Positions 34,332 to 42,980 of a DNA stretch of 64,000 bases are shown piece after piece. The position numbers were made by a program, and so were the translations under genes. The stretch spans positions 1 through 64,000 of the forward strand of contig CAZZCP010000002.1 of the NCBI GenBank assembly GCA_964653235.1, read 5' to 3'. The number at the start of each line of letters is the position of its first letter. Within the stretch, counting starts at the first letter, position 1. The stretch comes from CAZZCP01 sp964653235. GTDB lineage: Bacteria > Bdellovibrionota > Bdellovibrionia > Bdellovibrionales > UBA840. The notes under the pieces are model-generated. The model had not been told where the DNA came from and made no database searches. It saw only the letters and a list, made by a program, of their open reading frames with translations.

Positions 34332-35482
34332 AATATATTCTCCTAATTCTTTTTTCATATTCTTTGCTGGCAGATGTTAAAACTCTGCAAGGAGACTTTG
34401 AGACAGGGATTAAGGGTGAGACCAATGTTTTTTATTTTGATGATACTGATATTTTTGATTCTGCATATTTTTTAAAGCCAGATATTTCATTGCATTCTCC
34501 TAGTGAAAGCGTACCTATGAAAATATTTTTAAATGGAGAGTACAACAAATACTTTATAAACCCGAATGTTGATTTTTTTAATTTTACGTCAGGTGTAGAT
34601 ATATCGAGTAATCCTAAAAGTGATTTTTCGATGGGAGCAACAGCTTTTTATACAAGTATTTCTGATCCACCAGTATCGAAGACAGGAGAACGAGTTTTTC
34701 GTAATTTAGTTGGGGGAGAAGCTCGTATTGACTGGATTTTAGATGAAAAAAGAAAATTGCATCTTAATGGAGGAGGAGATCAAGAAATCTTTCAAAGAGA
34801 TGATTTACAATATCTCAACTCACAGAGAGTTCGCGGAAGTATGCGCTATGCATACCTTTTCTTGCCAGAAACTGCAATGTTTATTGAGGGACAGGCAGGA
34901 CTTCACAGTTATCCAACTGGGACTGAAAATATAGATATTGATCCAGGCTCAACAAGAGTTAAATACAGTAATTTTTTTACGGAAGGATATTTTGGGTTTA
35001 AAGGTCGGCTCACAGAATTTTCAAATGTAAATGCTAAGTTTGGTTTTGCGATTCGATCTTATCAAAGAGAATCTAATTTTGCTGAGCCTGTTTTTTCAAT
35101 AGAATTTGATGAGCAGTTAAGCCCTCAAGATTTAATTAAAACGGGTTATATTTATCGAGTTGAGGATTCTTACTTTACAAATTGGGTTTTAGATCAAAAC
35201 TTATATTTAGTTTATGCACGTGTATTTGGAGACTCTTTTGTAGCTAATATTCGTATGGAATACATTTATCGATCTTATTCGAATCCGTTTCGTAGGGAAG
35301 ACCAGAGAGCCCATGGTACCCTAAGAATGGAATATAGTTATTTACCTTCATGGACATTCGTGGCACAAGGAAGTCTAGACGTCACATCATCAGATGCTAG
35401 AAATACACAAAATGATGCTGTTGATCCTGCTGCTTCTTATGAACAAGTTCAGGCTCAAATATCATTGGTAAAATCTTTCTGA
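34328..35482 (+). CDS. Outer-membrane beta-barrel protein
   Basis: 384 aa with a signal peptide (MKYILLILFSYSLLAD). The rest alternates polar and hydrophobic or aromatic residues in short strands with loops, and ends in Phe (QISLVKSF), the BAM-recognition signature of outer-membrane barrels. About 14-16 strands can be sketched. In the myxobacterial Glt system the outer-membrane barrels GltA and GltB occur with TPR partners, and this gene occupies that place in its operon. The family cannot be fixed without a profile search. RNase J follows after 7 nt. Confidence 0.7.
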   Translation: MKYILLILFSYSLLADVKTLQGDFETGIKGETNVFYFDDTDIFDSAYFLKPDISLHSPSESVPMKIFLNGEYNKYFINPNVDFFNFTSGVDISSNPKSDFSMGATAFYTSISDPPVSKTGERVFRNLVGGEARIDWILDEKRKLHLNGGGDQEIFQRDDLQYLNSQRVRGSMRYAYLFLPETAMFIEGQAGLHSYPTGTENIDIDPGSTRVKYSNFFTEGYFGFKGRLTEFSNVNAKFGFAIRSYQRESNFAEPVFSIEFDEQLSPQDLIKTGYIYRVEDSYFTNWVLDQNLYLVYARVFGDSFVANIRMEYIYRSYSNPFRREDQRAHGTLRMEYSYLPSWTFVAQGSLDVTSSDARNTQNDAVDPAASYEQVQAQISLVKSF

Positions 35483-35489
35483 GGTTTAG

Positions 35490-37124
35490 ATGAAAAACTG
35501 GAGTCTTCTTCCTTTGGGTGGACTTGGTGAAATTGGGATGAATTGTATGGTTCTTGAGAATGAGAAGCATATGTATCTCATTGATTGTGGAAGTATGGCG
35601 AACCACAATGATTGGCTGGGTTTTGATTTTATTGTACCAAGATTTGATTATATTAAAGAGCATCATGATAAGCTGCGCTCCTTGATTCTTACCCATGGTC
35701 ACGAAGATCATATTGGCGGAATTGCACATCTTTTGAGTGAAGTTCATATTCCAAAAATAATTGCTTCAAAGATGACTATTAAGTTATTGATGAGCAAACT
35801 GCAAGATCGTGGTGTTGAATCCTATGCAGAAATTTTAGAAATTGAAGAATTAAAGAAATACAAAGTTCAAGATATTGAAGTGGAGTACATTCCGATTACT
35901 CACTCCTATGCGGAATCCTATGCTACTTGCATACATACTAAAATTGGTAAGATAGTACATTCTGGTGACTTTAAGCTCGATCCGAAAGCCTACAGGACAA
36001 GTCTTAAAAAATCTGTTCGTTTAAAAGAAATTGGAGATGAATCTTGTCTGCTGCTAATGAGCGATTCAACCAATGCCGAAAGAGAGGGCTTTTCAAACAC
36101 CGATGAAAATATGTTTGAGTCGCTTTTTCAAGCCATGGTGAATTGTTCAGGAAAAATCATTGTCACTTGCTTTGCGAGCAATGTTCACCGTTTGCAAATG
36201 TTTATCGACTTAGCCCGTAAACTGCATCGTAAAATTTATTTTCATGGCAGATCAATGAATCGCTTTTTAGATTTGGGGCGTGAGACAAAGCATCTTGATA
36301 TTAGAGATGAGGAAATAGGTAAACTCTCAGAGATTGAATCTCAAAAAAGGAGTAATGTTTTTATTTTAACGACAGGTTCTCAAGGAGAAAAAACTTCTGG
36401 TTTGGTTCGAATTGCACATGGAGAAGATAAAGATATTGGAATTCTTAATGGAGATCGAGTCTTGTTTAGTTCTCTTAAGATACCTGGAAATGAGATCAAC
36501 ATTCGCTATTTGATGAACGAACTTGCACGCAAGGGTGCGGATGTTATTCATGATCCAAGCATTCATGCATCTGGACATGCATATAAAGAAGAGCTTCGGC
36601 AGATGCTTGAGTGGGTTCGGCCCAAATTTTTTCTCCCTGTTCATGGAGATTATCAGATGCTTTGTAGCCACGCAGCTCTTGCCAAAGAAACTCAAATTCC
36701 ACAAAAAACTTTAGTCGTCGAAGATGGATTTCGAGTTAGCTTTAATCAAGATGAGTTTTTTTGCAGTGAAGATGTAGCTGGAGTTGGTAAGAGGTGGACA
36801 AAAGGTCTAGTTACGGGTGCCTTGAATGATCCAGAACTCGTTTGGAGAAAGCGAGTGGCCCGTGATGGCCTGGTTATAGTGCAATGCTATCATGATGGTG
36901 AAAGATTTTTACAAAGTCCAGTAATTCAATTTCACGGATTTCTGATTAGCAATACTATGCGTGAGAGTCTTTTTGATACTTGTAATCTTTTTCTTAATGA
37001 AGTCTTTCAAGAGTATAATGAAAATTTAGGGATAAGCCTACAAGAGTTTATGCAGCAGAAAGTTCGCAAAGCTTGTCGCAAAATTTGTAACACCAAGCCT
37101 CAGGTGATTATTTTAGACAATTAG
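35490..37124 (+). CDS. rnj: Ribonuclease J
   Basis: 544-aa metallo-beta-lactamase/beta-CASP ribonuclease. LLPLGGLGEIGMN at the N-terminus, THGHEDHIGG at 68-77 (zinc ligands His69, His71, Asp73, His74), SGDFKLDP, the beta-CASP motif SDSTNAER, and later HASGHAYKEEL and PVHGDYQML are all family hallmarks. RNase J is an endo- and 5'-3' exoribonuclease for mRNA decay and rRNA maturation, common outside Gammaproteobacteria. The length fits. It is the last gene of the coupled operon, probably a conserved housekeeping gene behind the accessory set. A tandem repeat array begins 17 nt after its stop. Confidence 0.93.
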   Translation: MKNWSLLPLGGLGEIGMNCMVLENEKHMYLIDCGSMANHNDWLGFDFIVPRFDYIKEHHDKLRSLILTHGHEDHIGGIAHLLSEVHIPKIIASKMTIKLLMSKLQDRGVESYAEILEIEELKKYKVQDIEVEYIPITHSYAESYATCIHTKIGKIVHSGDFKLDPKAYRTSLKKSVRLKEIGDESCLLLMSDSTNAEREGFSNTDENMFESLFQAMVNCSGKIIVTCFASNVHRLQMFIDLARKLHRKIYFHGRSMNRFLDLGRETKHLDIRDEEIGKLSEIESQKRSNVFILTTGSQGEKTSGLVRIAHGEDKDIGILNGDRVLFSSLKIPGNEINIRYLMNELARKGADVIHDPSIHASGHAYKEELRQMLEWVRPKFFLPVHGDYQMLCSHAALAKETQIPQKTLVVEDGFRVSFNQDEFFCSEDVAGVGKRWTKGLVTGALNDPELVWRKRVARDGLVIVQCYHDGERFLQSPVIQFHGFLISNTMRESLFDTCNLFLNEVFQEYNENLGISLQEFMQQKVRKACRKICNTKPQVIILDN

Positions 37125-37140
37125 CAGGATTTGATTTTTT

Positions 37141-37444
37141 TTCTTCAAACAATCCTCGAATCTCAAAACACTTCGAGTTGTTGAGATTCTGCGGNNNNNN
37201 NNNNNNNNNNNNNNNNNNNNNNNNNNNNNNNNNNNNNNNNNNNNNNNNNNNNNNNNNNNNNNNNNNNNNNNNNNNNNNNNNNNNNNNNNNNNNNTCAGAA
37301 AAAAAATCAAATCCTTCATGCAATGAAAATGATTTCTTCAAACAATCCTCGAATCTCAAAACACTTCGAGTTGTTGAGATTCTGCGGAACTCAGAAAAAA
37401 AATCAAATCCTTCATGCAATGAAAATGATTTCTTCAAACAATCC
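37141..37444. repeat. 96-bp tandem repeat array interrupted by a 100-N gap
   Basis: The segment starting TTCTTCAAACAATCC recurs at 37141, 37334 and 37430, and TCAGAAAAAAAATC at 37295 and 37391, giving a 96-bp period. Each unit holds an inverted repeat (GAATCTCAA and TTGAGATTC, 14 bp apart). The left border (37128-37143) is an inverted copy of the A-rich part of the unit. Ns occupy 37195-37294, so the copy number is unknown (at least three partial copies). Open frames through the array exist only because 96 is divisible by 3. Confidence 0.85.
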
Positions 37445-37447
37445 TTA

Positions 37448-37621
37448 AGCTGCTCCCTTTTATTTCACTTTTTTCGCAGAATTCAATCCTGCTATCAATG
37501 ACCTAGGATATTTGTCCGAAAATGCATTCAATTTTCAAGCCTTTTGGACAGAATATACCAAAGATTTTCGATATTTATCCCTTTCGGACGGATGTCCGAA
37601 GTGAAGTAAAAGGGAGCAGCT
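37448..37621 (+). mobile_element. MITE-like inverted-repeat element, copy 1
   Basis: 174 bp bounded by terminal inverted repeats of about 23 bp (AGCTGCTCCCTTTTATTTCA at the left, its near-exact inverse complement at the right). It contains an internal near-palindrome GCAGAATTCAATCCTGC near the left end and TTCGGACGGATGTCCGAA near the right. TA flanks both ends. No coding capacity. It fills the space between the convergent stops of rnj and the GNAT gene. Copies 2 and 3 are at 38128-38295 (inverted) and 61596-61769. Confidence 0.8.
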
Positions 37622-37630
37622 TATGTTAAT

Positions 37631-38068
37631 TTAATAAATGGGAAGAGGGCGCCAAGCATGTGTTGTGTTCTCTTCATTAGAGATTTCAAACCCCATTTTC
37701 TCGTAAAACTTTGCTGCATCCTCGGTCATTGCTCGTAGGCGAACTCGGTCAAATGAAGAACGTCTCATAATATCTTGCAGTAGTTTTTTACCGGCCCCTT
37801 TGCCGCGAAATTCTCTGAGTATATAAAAGTGCCTAACTCTACCAATCATTGGATCATTTAAATAAGGATCCAGATTCAGCCCACCAATACCAATACATTG
37901 TTTCTTCTTAAACACAGCCAAAAGGAATTCTCCATCAAGGTCGAAACGATTGGTTTTATCATCCCACTCCGATTTCAATTTTTGCAAAAATTCAAAGCCT
38001 TCCTCTACACTTTCAGAAAGCAGAGTATCAAAATCCTCTGGCAAATCTCGAATCACCTTTACCTTCAT
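37631..38068 (-). CDS. GNAT-family N-acetyltransferase
   Basis: 145 aa. FLLAVFKKKQCIGIGGLNL, then VRHFYILREFRGKGAGKKLLQDIM with the acetyl-CoA-binding RxxGxG/A loop (RGKGAG), and AAKFYEKMGFE near the end are typical of GNAT enzymes, which acetylate amines of proteins or small molecules. The substrate is not predictable. The gene is isolated between two copies of the inverted-repeat element, 10 nt from copy 1 and 60 nt from copy 2. Confidence 0.82.
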   Translation of the reverse strand: MKVKVIRDLPEDFDTLLSESVEEGFEFLQKLKSEWDDKTNRFDLDGEFLLAVFKKKQCIGIGGLNLDPYLNDPMIGRVRHFYILREFRGKGAGKKLLQDIMRRSSFDRVRLRAMTEDAAKFYEKMGFEISNEENTTHAWRPLPIY

Positions 38069-38127
38069 AAAAATATGAGAACATAAAAAGAAAGCCCTTA
38101 CAAGATAGACTCTTAAGATATAAAAAC

Positions 38128-38295
38128 TGCTCCCTTTTGTTTCACTTCGGACGTCCGTCCGAAACAGCTAAATATACAAAATACTTCATCAATTTTGTCC
38201 ATAGCTGCTTCAAATACGAGGCATTCTCGGACAAAACTCCTAAGTCTTCGAATAGAGCAATGAAGTTCAAAAAAAAAGTGAAACAAAAGGGAGCA
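38128..38295 (-). mobile_element. MITE-like inverted-repeat element, copy 2 (inverted)
   Basis: About 168 bp with perfect 20-bp terminal repeats (TGCTCCCTTTTGTTTCACTT and its inverse complement). The TTCGGACGTCCGTCCGAA block lies near the left end here, so the copy is inverted relative to copies 1 and 3. Inside, GACTTAGGAG...TTTGTCCGAGAATGC (read on the minus strand) matches copy 1 GACCTAGGAT...TTTGTCCGAAAATGC. Both terminal arms changed together compared with the other copies (A-T pair to G-C pair). Confidence 0.78.
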
Positions 38296-38306
38296 CTTTA
38301 TAAGAT

Positions 38307-39524
38307 TTAAAAAAGAGGAGAGCTAAGTCCTAATTTTTGTGCATTACTTTTCAATAATACACGATAGGGGTTGTCGGCGTGTTCGATCAAGTACAAACAT
38401 GGCTCAAGATTTTTTTCAAAAACCACATCGATCAAATCTTGTCCCGGGTAAAAGCCACCAGACCACATACTTTTTGGATCGAGTTCAAAAGTAAAAGAAA
38501 TCAAACCCAATTCTCCATAGGACCAATCAGTTGTGTCGCCACTTGCAATGTACAATTCTGAAGACTGTTGAGGAGTATATCGATTCCATCTTGCCATGGT
38601 CTCTGCCATTCTTTTGTGAACCTGATAGTCACGCGAGTTGGCAATACTATCGTAGCTATGGCCCCAGGGGTAGAGAATCAATTCACTAAAGGTATGAAAA
38701 GAGAGAAGAATTGTTGCATTTTCAGTGCTTTCTACAAAAGCTTTTACGGCTTGGGTTTCAGGTTCGCTAAATGGACTTGGGCCATGATACACATCACTTC
38801 GAGTATTATCGCTTGAGCCGCCAGTGTTCCACTGAAAACTATAATTGCGATTCAAATCAACCCCATAAGTACCGTCGCCATTATTTCTACGGTTTTTTCG
38901 CCAGTGTTTGTAGGTTCCACCTGCTATGTCATGTTCGACCCCATCTGGGTTGACCATTGGAACAATATGAATCTCGCGTGATCGCAAAAGGCCTTGTATT
39001 CTAGTGTTGCCATTCTTAAATTCACGAGCCAAATATTGAGCGAGTAAAATCGGGGTTTCTGTAGACAGATGCTCACGGGCGTGGTGTGTTCCCATAAAAA
39101 TGATTCCCGCTTTTTCGTGCGAAGAATCTAAGTCGGTTGAAATACGAATATTTATGATTCTTCTTCCTTCAATACTTTGTCCGATGTCTTCAAGTCGTAC
39201 AATCTCGGGATACTCTCTTTCGAGTGTTTCTAAGATTTCGATTAGCTCATTGTAATTGTGAAACTTTTCATCTCGGTTTGGAAAATCAAGTAGGCTTGCA
39301 CGAAAAGGGTAGCTAACAATCACTTTATCACCCAGCTGCTGAAGCTCTTCTTTTCCGCCAAGAGCAAAAACAGAATCATCGTATACAGCTTCGATGACTA
39401 CACCAGTATTTGCAATTTCAGTTCTTTCTACTTTGTTGGTGGCTTTGATTTTCATCCAGTATGTTTCTGCCGCATATGTGTTTAAACAGAAAAAAATAAG
39501 TAAAGCCGTAGCTAAGCCTTTCAT
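38307..39524 (-). CDS. Secreted zinc carboxypeptidase (M14)
   Basis: 405 aa from ATG 39524, which follows an AGGAGGG site and gives a signal peptide (MKGLATALLIFFCLNTYAAE). The M14 signature is complete: GTHHARE with zinc ligands His148 and Glu151, the third ligand His277 in LLSFHTFSE, and catalytic Glu347 in FTFELDP. NPDGVE and GVDLNRNYSFQW are substrate-pocket motifs of the carboxypeptidase A/T branch. An N-terminal region of about 65 residues before the enzyme is probably a propeptide. It would remove C-terminal residues from extracellular proteins or peptides. Confidence 0.9.
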   Translation of the reverse strand: MKGLATALLIFFCLNTYAAETYWMKIKATNKVERTEIANTGVVIEAVYDDSVFALGGKEELQQLGDKVIVSYPFRASLLDFPNRDEKFHNYNELIEILETLEREYPEIVRLEDIGQSIEGRRIINIRISTDLDSSHEKAGIIFMGTHHAREHLSTETPILLAQYLAREFKNGNTRIQGLLRSREIHIVPMVNPDGVEHDIAGGTYKHWRKNRRNNGDGTYGVDLNRNYSFQWNTGGSSDNTRSDVYHGPSPFSEPETQAVKAFVESTENATILLSFHTFSELILYPWGHSYDSIANSRDYQVHKRMAETMARWNRYTPQQSSELYIASGDTTDWSYGELGLISFTFELDPKSMWSGGFYPGQDLIDVVFEKNLEPCLYLIEHADNPYRVLLKSNAQKLGLSSPLF

Positions 39525-39655
39525 GAGCCCTCCTTGGTTTAAATTGTCTGAAAACAATTTTCCAACGATTTTCAAACAAGATCTCAACAAATTATCCTGT
39601 TTAAAACCTGGACTGAGAAAACTTTTTAAAAAGCTTCGACTTAGGTCTATAAGCC

Positions 39656-40186
39656 TTAGTTCATGTCTTGAACGGTAGCAATGTAGGGTAAGTTACGATA
39701 ATAGCCTTGAAAATCAAGCCCATAGCCAACAACGAACTCATTGCCAATTTCAAAACCAACGTAATCTAACTCGCAAGGCTCTTTTATAGCCTCTGGTTTT
39801 GAAAGCAATGAAACCGTAGTCAGTGACTTTGGCTGACGAGAGCGAAGGTTTTTCATTAAATAATTCATCGTCAAACCGGTATCGACGATATCTTCGATGA
39901 TCAAAACATTTTTGCCTTCGATGGGCTTGGAGAGATCGAGAGTCATTTTAACTTGGCCTGATGATTTTGTAGAATCGCCATAGCTGGATGTTCCCATAAA
40001 TTCGCAAATCACTTCAAGGTCAATCGCTCGAAGAAGATCAGCATAGAACATGAAAGAGCCTTTTAAAATTCCAACCGCAACAATCTCTTCACCCTGAAAT
40101 CGTTTCTCAATTTCTTTACCAATTTCTTGAATGCGAGTTTGCAATTTGGATTCACTAATCAGTGGGGCAAGCTTTAATTGTTCCAT
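39656..40186 (-). CDS. hpt: Hypoxanthine phosphoribosyltransferase
   Basis: 176 aa, standard for type I phosphoribosyltransferases. IIEDIVDTGLTMNYL is the PRPP-binding motif, VGILKGSFMFYADLLRAI the PPi loop region, and MGTSSYGDSTKSSG the flexible catalytic loop. It converts hypoxanthine (and usually guanine) with PRPP to IMP/GMP, the purine salvage step; salvage of host nucleobases would suit a predator. The gene stands alone on the minus strand, 48 nt downstream of the zinc-ribbon gene. Confidence 0.93.
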   Translation of the reverse strand: MEQLKLAPLISESKLQTRIQEIGKEIEKRFQGEEIVAVGILKGSFMFYADLLRAIDLEVICEFMGTSSYGDSTKSSGQVKMTLDLSKPIEGKNVLIIEDIVDTGLTMNYLMKNLRSRQPKSLTTVSLLSKPEAIKEPCELDYVGFEIGNEFVVGYGLDFQGYYRNLPYIATVQDMN

Positions 40187-40234
40187 AATCTCTCCTAGTG
40201 GGTTTTATAGGCATATAGAAAGGAATTGTCACGT

Positions 40235-41098
40235 TTAATCTCGGCAAATCATTAGACCGAGATCGGATTTGGACTCCAGATAGCCCTCTGAGCTCATCGT
40301 TTTAAATGCACTCAGAGAAATATCACTTTCATACTCATAAGGAGCTCTTTTTGGTGTTAGACCTGTGTGTATCCAGCACTGATCTTGCTGTAAGCTAATT
40401 CGATCAAAGAACTCAATGAATTCAGTGTTTGTATTTTCATTTGCAAACTGTCCTCGAATCAGTACGCCGAATTCATAGTTCTGGTCGCCTTTTTCAACAT
40501 TTTGAATGCTAATAACATGACCTACTTCTTCATTGATCATTGGATCTAATTCTAAAACCTCGATACTAAGCTCTTCTAAATTCTCTAGCTCTTTGATATT
40601 GCTCTTTGAAATCTTCTCTGCCCTCTTGTCTTTATTCTGAAAAACGGCTTGAAAAGCTTCTTGAAAATCCCCTGGCCAAGACTCTTCTCCCATTAAATTG
40701 TCCATATCAATATCTTCTAGTTGAACTATATAAAAACTTACTTTTTCAACAACAGTAGAGGAGAGATTTTTAGCTGGTTCGGGAACCTCTTCTTTTTGCG
40801 CCTGAACCGCATTTGTTTTCTGTACTCTTTTTTTTATTTTTTTCTCACGAACTTCTTCAACATAGTCATTTGGAATAAATTCTTCTTCATCCATAGGGCT
40901 CTCCCAATTGGAGCGAAGATAGAAAACACTTCCTAGAATAAAGCCAAGAATCAAAACCAGATAGAGTGCTGAATTGTTGCCAATTCTCTTTGATAAAGGG
41001 GGAGCCTTAGCATGATAGCGATTCATGTCTACACCGCATTTAGCACAGAACTGATCTTTGGGTTGTTCAAACCCACATTTCGGGCACTGAATCATCAT
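40235..41098 (-). CDS. Zinc-ribbon membrane protein of unknown function
   Basis: 287 aa. The N-terminal CPKCGFEQPKDQFCAKCGVDM is a two-CxxC zinc ribbon on the cytoplasmic side, followed by a single membrane helix at about 43-61 and an acidic linker (PMDEEEFIPNDYVEE). The exported C-terminal domain has no recognisable family. Such ribbon-helix-domain proteins are common and mostly uncharacterised. It is divergent from the mraZ operon with 247 nt between the starts, which hold the mraZ promoter. Confidence 0.7.
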   Translation of the reverse strand: MMIQCPKCGFEQPKDQFCAKCGVDMNRYHAKAPPLSKRIGNNSALYLVLILGFILGSVFYLRSNWESPMDEEEFIPNDYVEEVREKKIKKRVQKTNAVQAQKEEVPEPAKNLSSTVVEKVSFYIVQLEDIDMDNLMGEESWPGDFQEAFQAVFQNKDKRAEKISKSNIKELENLEELSIEVLELDPMINEEVGHVISIQNVEKGDQNYEFGVLIRGQFANENTNTEFIEFFDRISLQQDQCWIHTGLTPKRAPYEYESDISLSAFKTMSSEGYLESKSDLGLMICRD

Positions 41099-41186
41099 TG
41101 CTGGGCCTCAAGGTATCTTGCTGAAATACCTAGACTTTTTTTAAATCTTAGCACCTGCGACCTAATGCCTGAAGAAATTTATAGCA

Positions 41187-41240
41187 TTGACGCAGAATAA
41201 AAAAGTGGGGTAAAGTGGTTATAAGTGGGGATATATGGGG
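41187..41240 (+). promoter_or_regulatory. mraZ promoter with four MraZ boxes at 10-bp intervals
   Basis: A -35-like TTGACG (41187-41192) and a -10-like TAAAGT (41211-41216) are 18 bp apart. GTGGGG (41205), GTGGTT (41215), GTGGGG (41225) and ATGGGG (41235) recur with an exact 10-bp period. MraZ is known to bind such TGG-containing direct repeats upstream of its own operon and repress it. Confidence 0.8.
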
Positions 41241-41345
41241 CAGATATGCAGCTTGATTTACTTCTTGCCTCCCCCATTTTTTTGAACTTCGAAAAGAGGT
41301 TAGAGAGTCTAGGGAAGGACTTTCTCCATTGGGCAAAGGACTAGG

Positions 41346-41813
41346 ATGGTAAATTTGTTTCGTGGCCGATTCGAGGCCAAGGTCGACCAAAAATCACGGG
41401 TCGCACTCGCTGCGGGTTTACGCCAATCTTTGCCAGAAGATGATCTAAGACTTGTGATAACCAACACGCAATACAAAAAGCAAAATGCTCTTGATGTTTA
41501 CAGCTATGCAGCTTGGCTTGAACTCGAAGAGAGAATGAATACGCTACCAAAACTCAATGCAAAGGTTCAAGCTTTTCGAAGATTCTACCTTTCTGCCGCT
41601 CAGGTTGTTGAGCCTGATGCACAAAATCGTTTCTTGATTCCAAAATCTTTAAAAGACTACGCAAATATAGATACTGAGGTGATACTAGTCGGAATGGGAG
41701 AGAAGTTTGAATTGTGGAATAAATTAAGTTGGAACTCGATTCACAATGAATTGAGTGAGAACTTTGAAGATATACTTGCGGGGGTTGCTGAATTAGAAGG
41801 GGAGAACAAGTGA
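41346..41813 (+). CDS. mraZ: Transcriptional regulator MraZ
   Basis: 155-aa member of the MraZ/SpoVT-AbrB-like DNA-binding family, first gene of the division and cell wall (dcw) cluster. The two half-domains are visible: FRGRFEAKVDQKSRVALAAGLRQ near the N-terminus and AAQVVEPDAQNRFLIPKSLKDYA in the middle, each with the D..GR/NR.. swapped-hairpin motif. It should repress the cluster by binding the four boxes 105-140 bp upstream. The ATG at 41346 is preceded by an AAAGGA ribosome-binding site; the stop overlaps the rsmH ATG. Confidence 0.93.
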   Translation: MVNLFRGRFEAKVDQKSRVALAAGLRQSLPEDDLRLVITNTQYKKQNALDVYSYAAWLELEERMNTLPKLNAKVQAFRRFYLSAAQVVEPDAQNRFLIPKSLKDYANIDTEVILVGMGEKFELWNKLSWNSIHNELSENFEDILAGVAELEGENK

Positions 41814-42700
41814 TGCATAAGCCTGTTCTTTTTAATGAAGTAAAGTCTTTTTGTCAGTGGGAGTATCAACCCAAAACCTATTTAGACTGCACCTTTGGTC
41901 GTGGTGGCCATGCAAAAGAGATCTTAAAACTCTATCCCCATCTAAAATGTAATTTTATCGACCGGGACTCCGAAGCCATAGCCTATGGAAAAGAAAACTT
42001 TCAAGATTATGAAGTTCAGTTTTATCAAAAAAATTTTATGAGTCTTGCCGAAGATTCGTCATGGCTTGCATTTGAGTCTTATGATTTGATTTTGGCTGAT
42101 TTAGGAGTGAGCTCGCCACAGCTCGATCAAGCAGGCAGAGGCTTTAGTTTTTATCATGATGGTCCACTCGATATGCGAATGGATACAGAGCAAGACTTAA
42201 CAGCGGCTGATATTGTCAATCATTGGCCTGAAGAAGATTTAATTGAAATCTTTCAAAAGTATGCCGAAATTCGCAATCCACAAAGAATAGTAAAAGCTCT
42301 TTTAGAGATGCGAAGTGAAAAAGAGTTCTCCCGTACCATCGAGCTTGCCGATTTTTTTGAAAAGCTTTTAGGCTGGAGAAAAAAAGGCAGCCACCCTGCA
42401 ACCAAATTTTTTCTTGCTCTTAGAATGGAAGTAAATCAAGAAATTGCCCCACTAGAAAACGCAATTCAAAAATGCATTGACCTCTTAGCAGATCAAGCCA
42501 GGCTTCTGGTAATCACTTTTCATTCTATTGAAGATCGCATCGTGAAGTGGACAATGAGAGAACAAAAACACAAAGGAACAATTTTAACCAAGAAAGTGAT
42601 TCAACCCAGTAGGGATGAAGAAAAAGAAAATCCAAGAGCACGAAGTGCGAAACTAAGGGTTTTTCAAAAAGGAGTGTACGATGAAAGAAAAAAATACTGA
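41813..42700 (+). CDS. rsmH: 16S rRNA m4C1402 methyltransferase
   Basis: 295 aa from ATG 41813 (MHKPVLFNEVKSF, the usual N-terminus; a GTG 3 nt upstream is less likely). TYLDCTFGRGGHAKEIL is the SAM-binding motif I, ADLGVSSPQLDQAGRGFSFYHDGPLDMRMD the central family block, and VITFHSIEDRIVKW the C-terminal one. It methylates N4 of C1402 in 16S rRNA together with RsmI. It sits in its conserved place after mraZ and overlaps ftsL by 20 nt. Confidence 0.96.
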   Translation: MHKPVLFNEVKSFCQWEYQPKTYLDCTFGRGGHAKEILKLYPHLKCNFIDRDSEAIAYGKENFQDYEVQFYQKNFMSLAEDSSWLAFESYDLILADLGVSSPQLDQAGRGFSFYHDGPLDMRMDTEQDLTAADIVNHWPEEDLIEIFQKYAEIRNPQRIVKALLEMRSEKEFSRTIELADFFEKLLGWRKKGSHPATKFFLALRMEVNQEIAPLENAIQKCIDLLADQARLLVITFHSIEDRIVKWTMREQKHKGTILTKKVIQPSRDEEKENPRARSAKLRVFQKGVYDERKKY

Positions 42701-42980
42701 TTTTAGAGCTTTTCTTAGTGTCTTGCTCATCATTGGAGCTTTGTTTAGTATCGTATTTTGCAAAATGGAAGTACGAAGAATGGGCTACGAGGTATGGAAG
42801 ATTACCAAACAAGCAAAAAGATTAGAAGATAACAAAAGAAGTATGTCGATGGAATTTGCAAAGCTGACACGCCCAGAGAGAGTTGAAAAATATGCGCAAA
42901 AGTATCTTGCTCTTCATAGGGCAGAGAAAAAGCAAATTATTCAAATGGACAATAACTCGATTGCTTTTCAAAGACAGTAA
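42681..42980 (+). CDS. ftsL: FtsL-like cell division protein
   Basis: 99 aa with one N-terminal membrane helix (about 10-27) followed by a leucine-zipper-like coiled coil (EVWKITKQAKRLEDNKRSMSMEFAKLTRPERVEKYAQKYLALHR). The sequence is typical of the poorly conserved FtsL, which bridges FtsB/FtsQ and the FtsWI synthase in the divisome. Identification rests on size, topology and position between rsmH and ftsI. It overlaps both neighbours. Confidence 0.8.
   Translation: MKEKNTDFRAFLSVLLIIGALFSIVFCKMEVRRMGYEVWKITKQAKRLEDNKRSMSMEFAKLTRPERVEKYAQKYLALHRAEKKQIIQMDNNSIAFQRQ

Noticed and set aside
37108..37501. Long open frames on both strands through the 96-bp repeat array, giving 32-residue protein repeats.
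   Set aside because: 96 is divisible by 3, so any frame lacking a stop in the unit stays open; there is no ribosome-binding site, frames are open on both strands, and the array includes 100 Ns.
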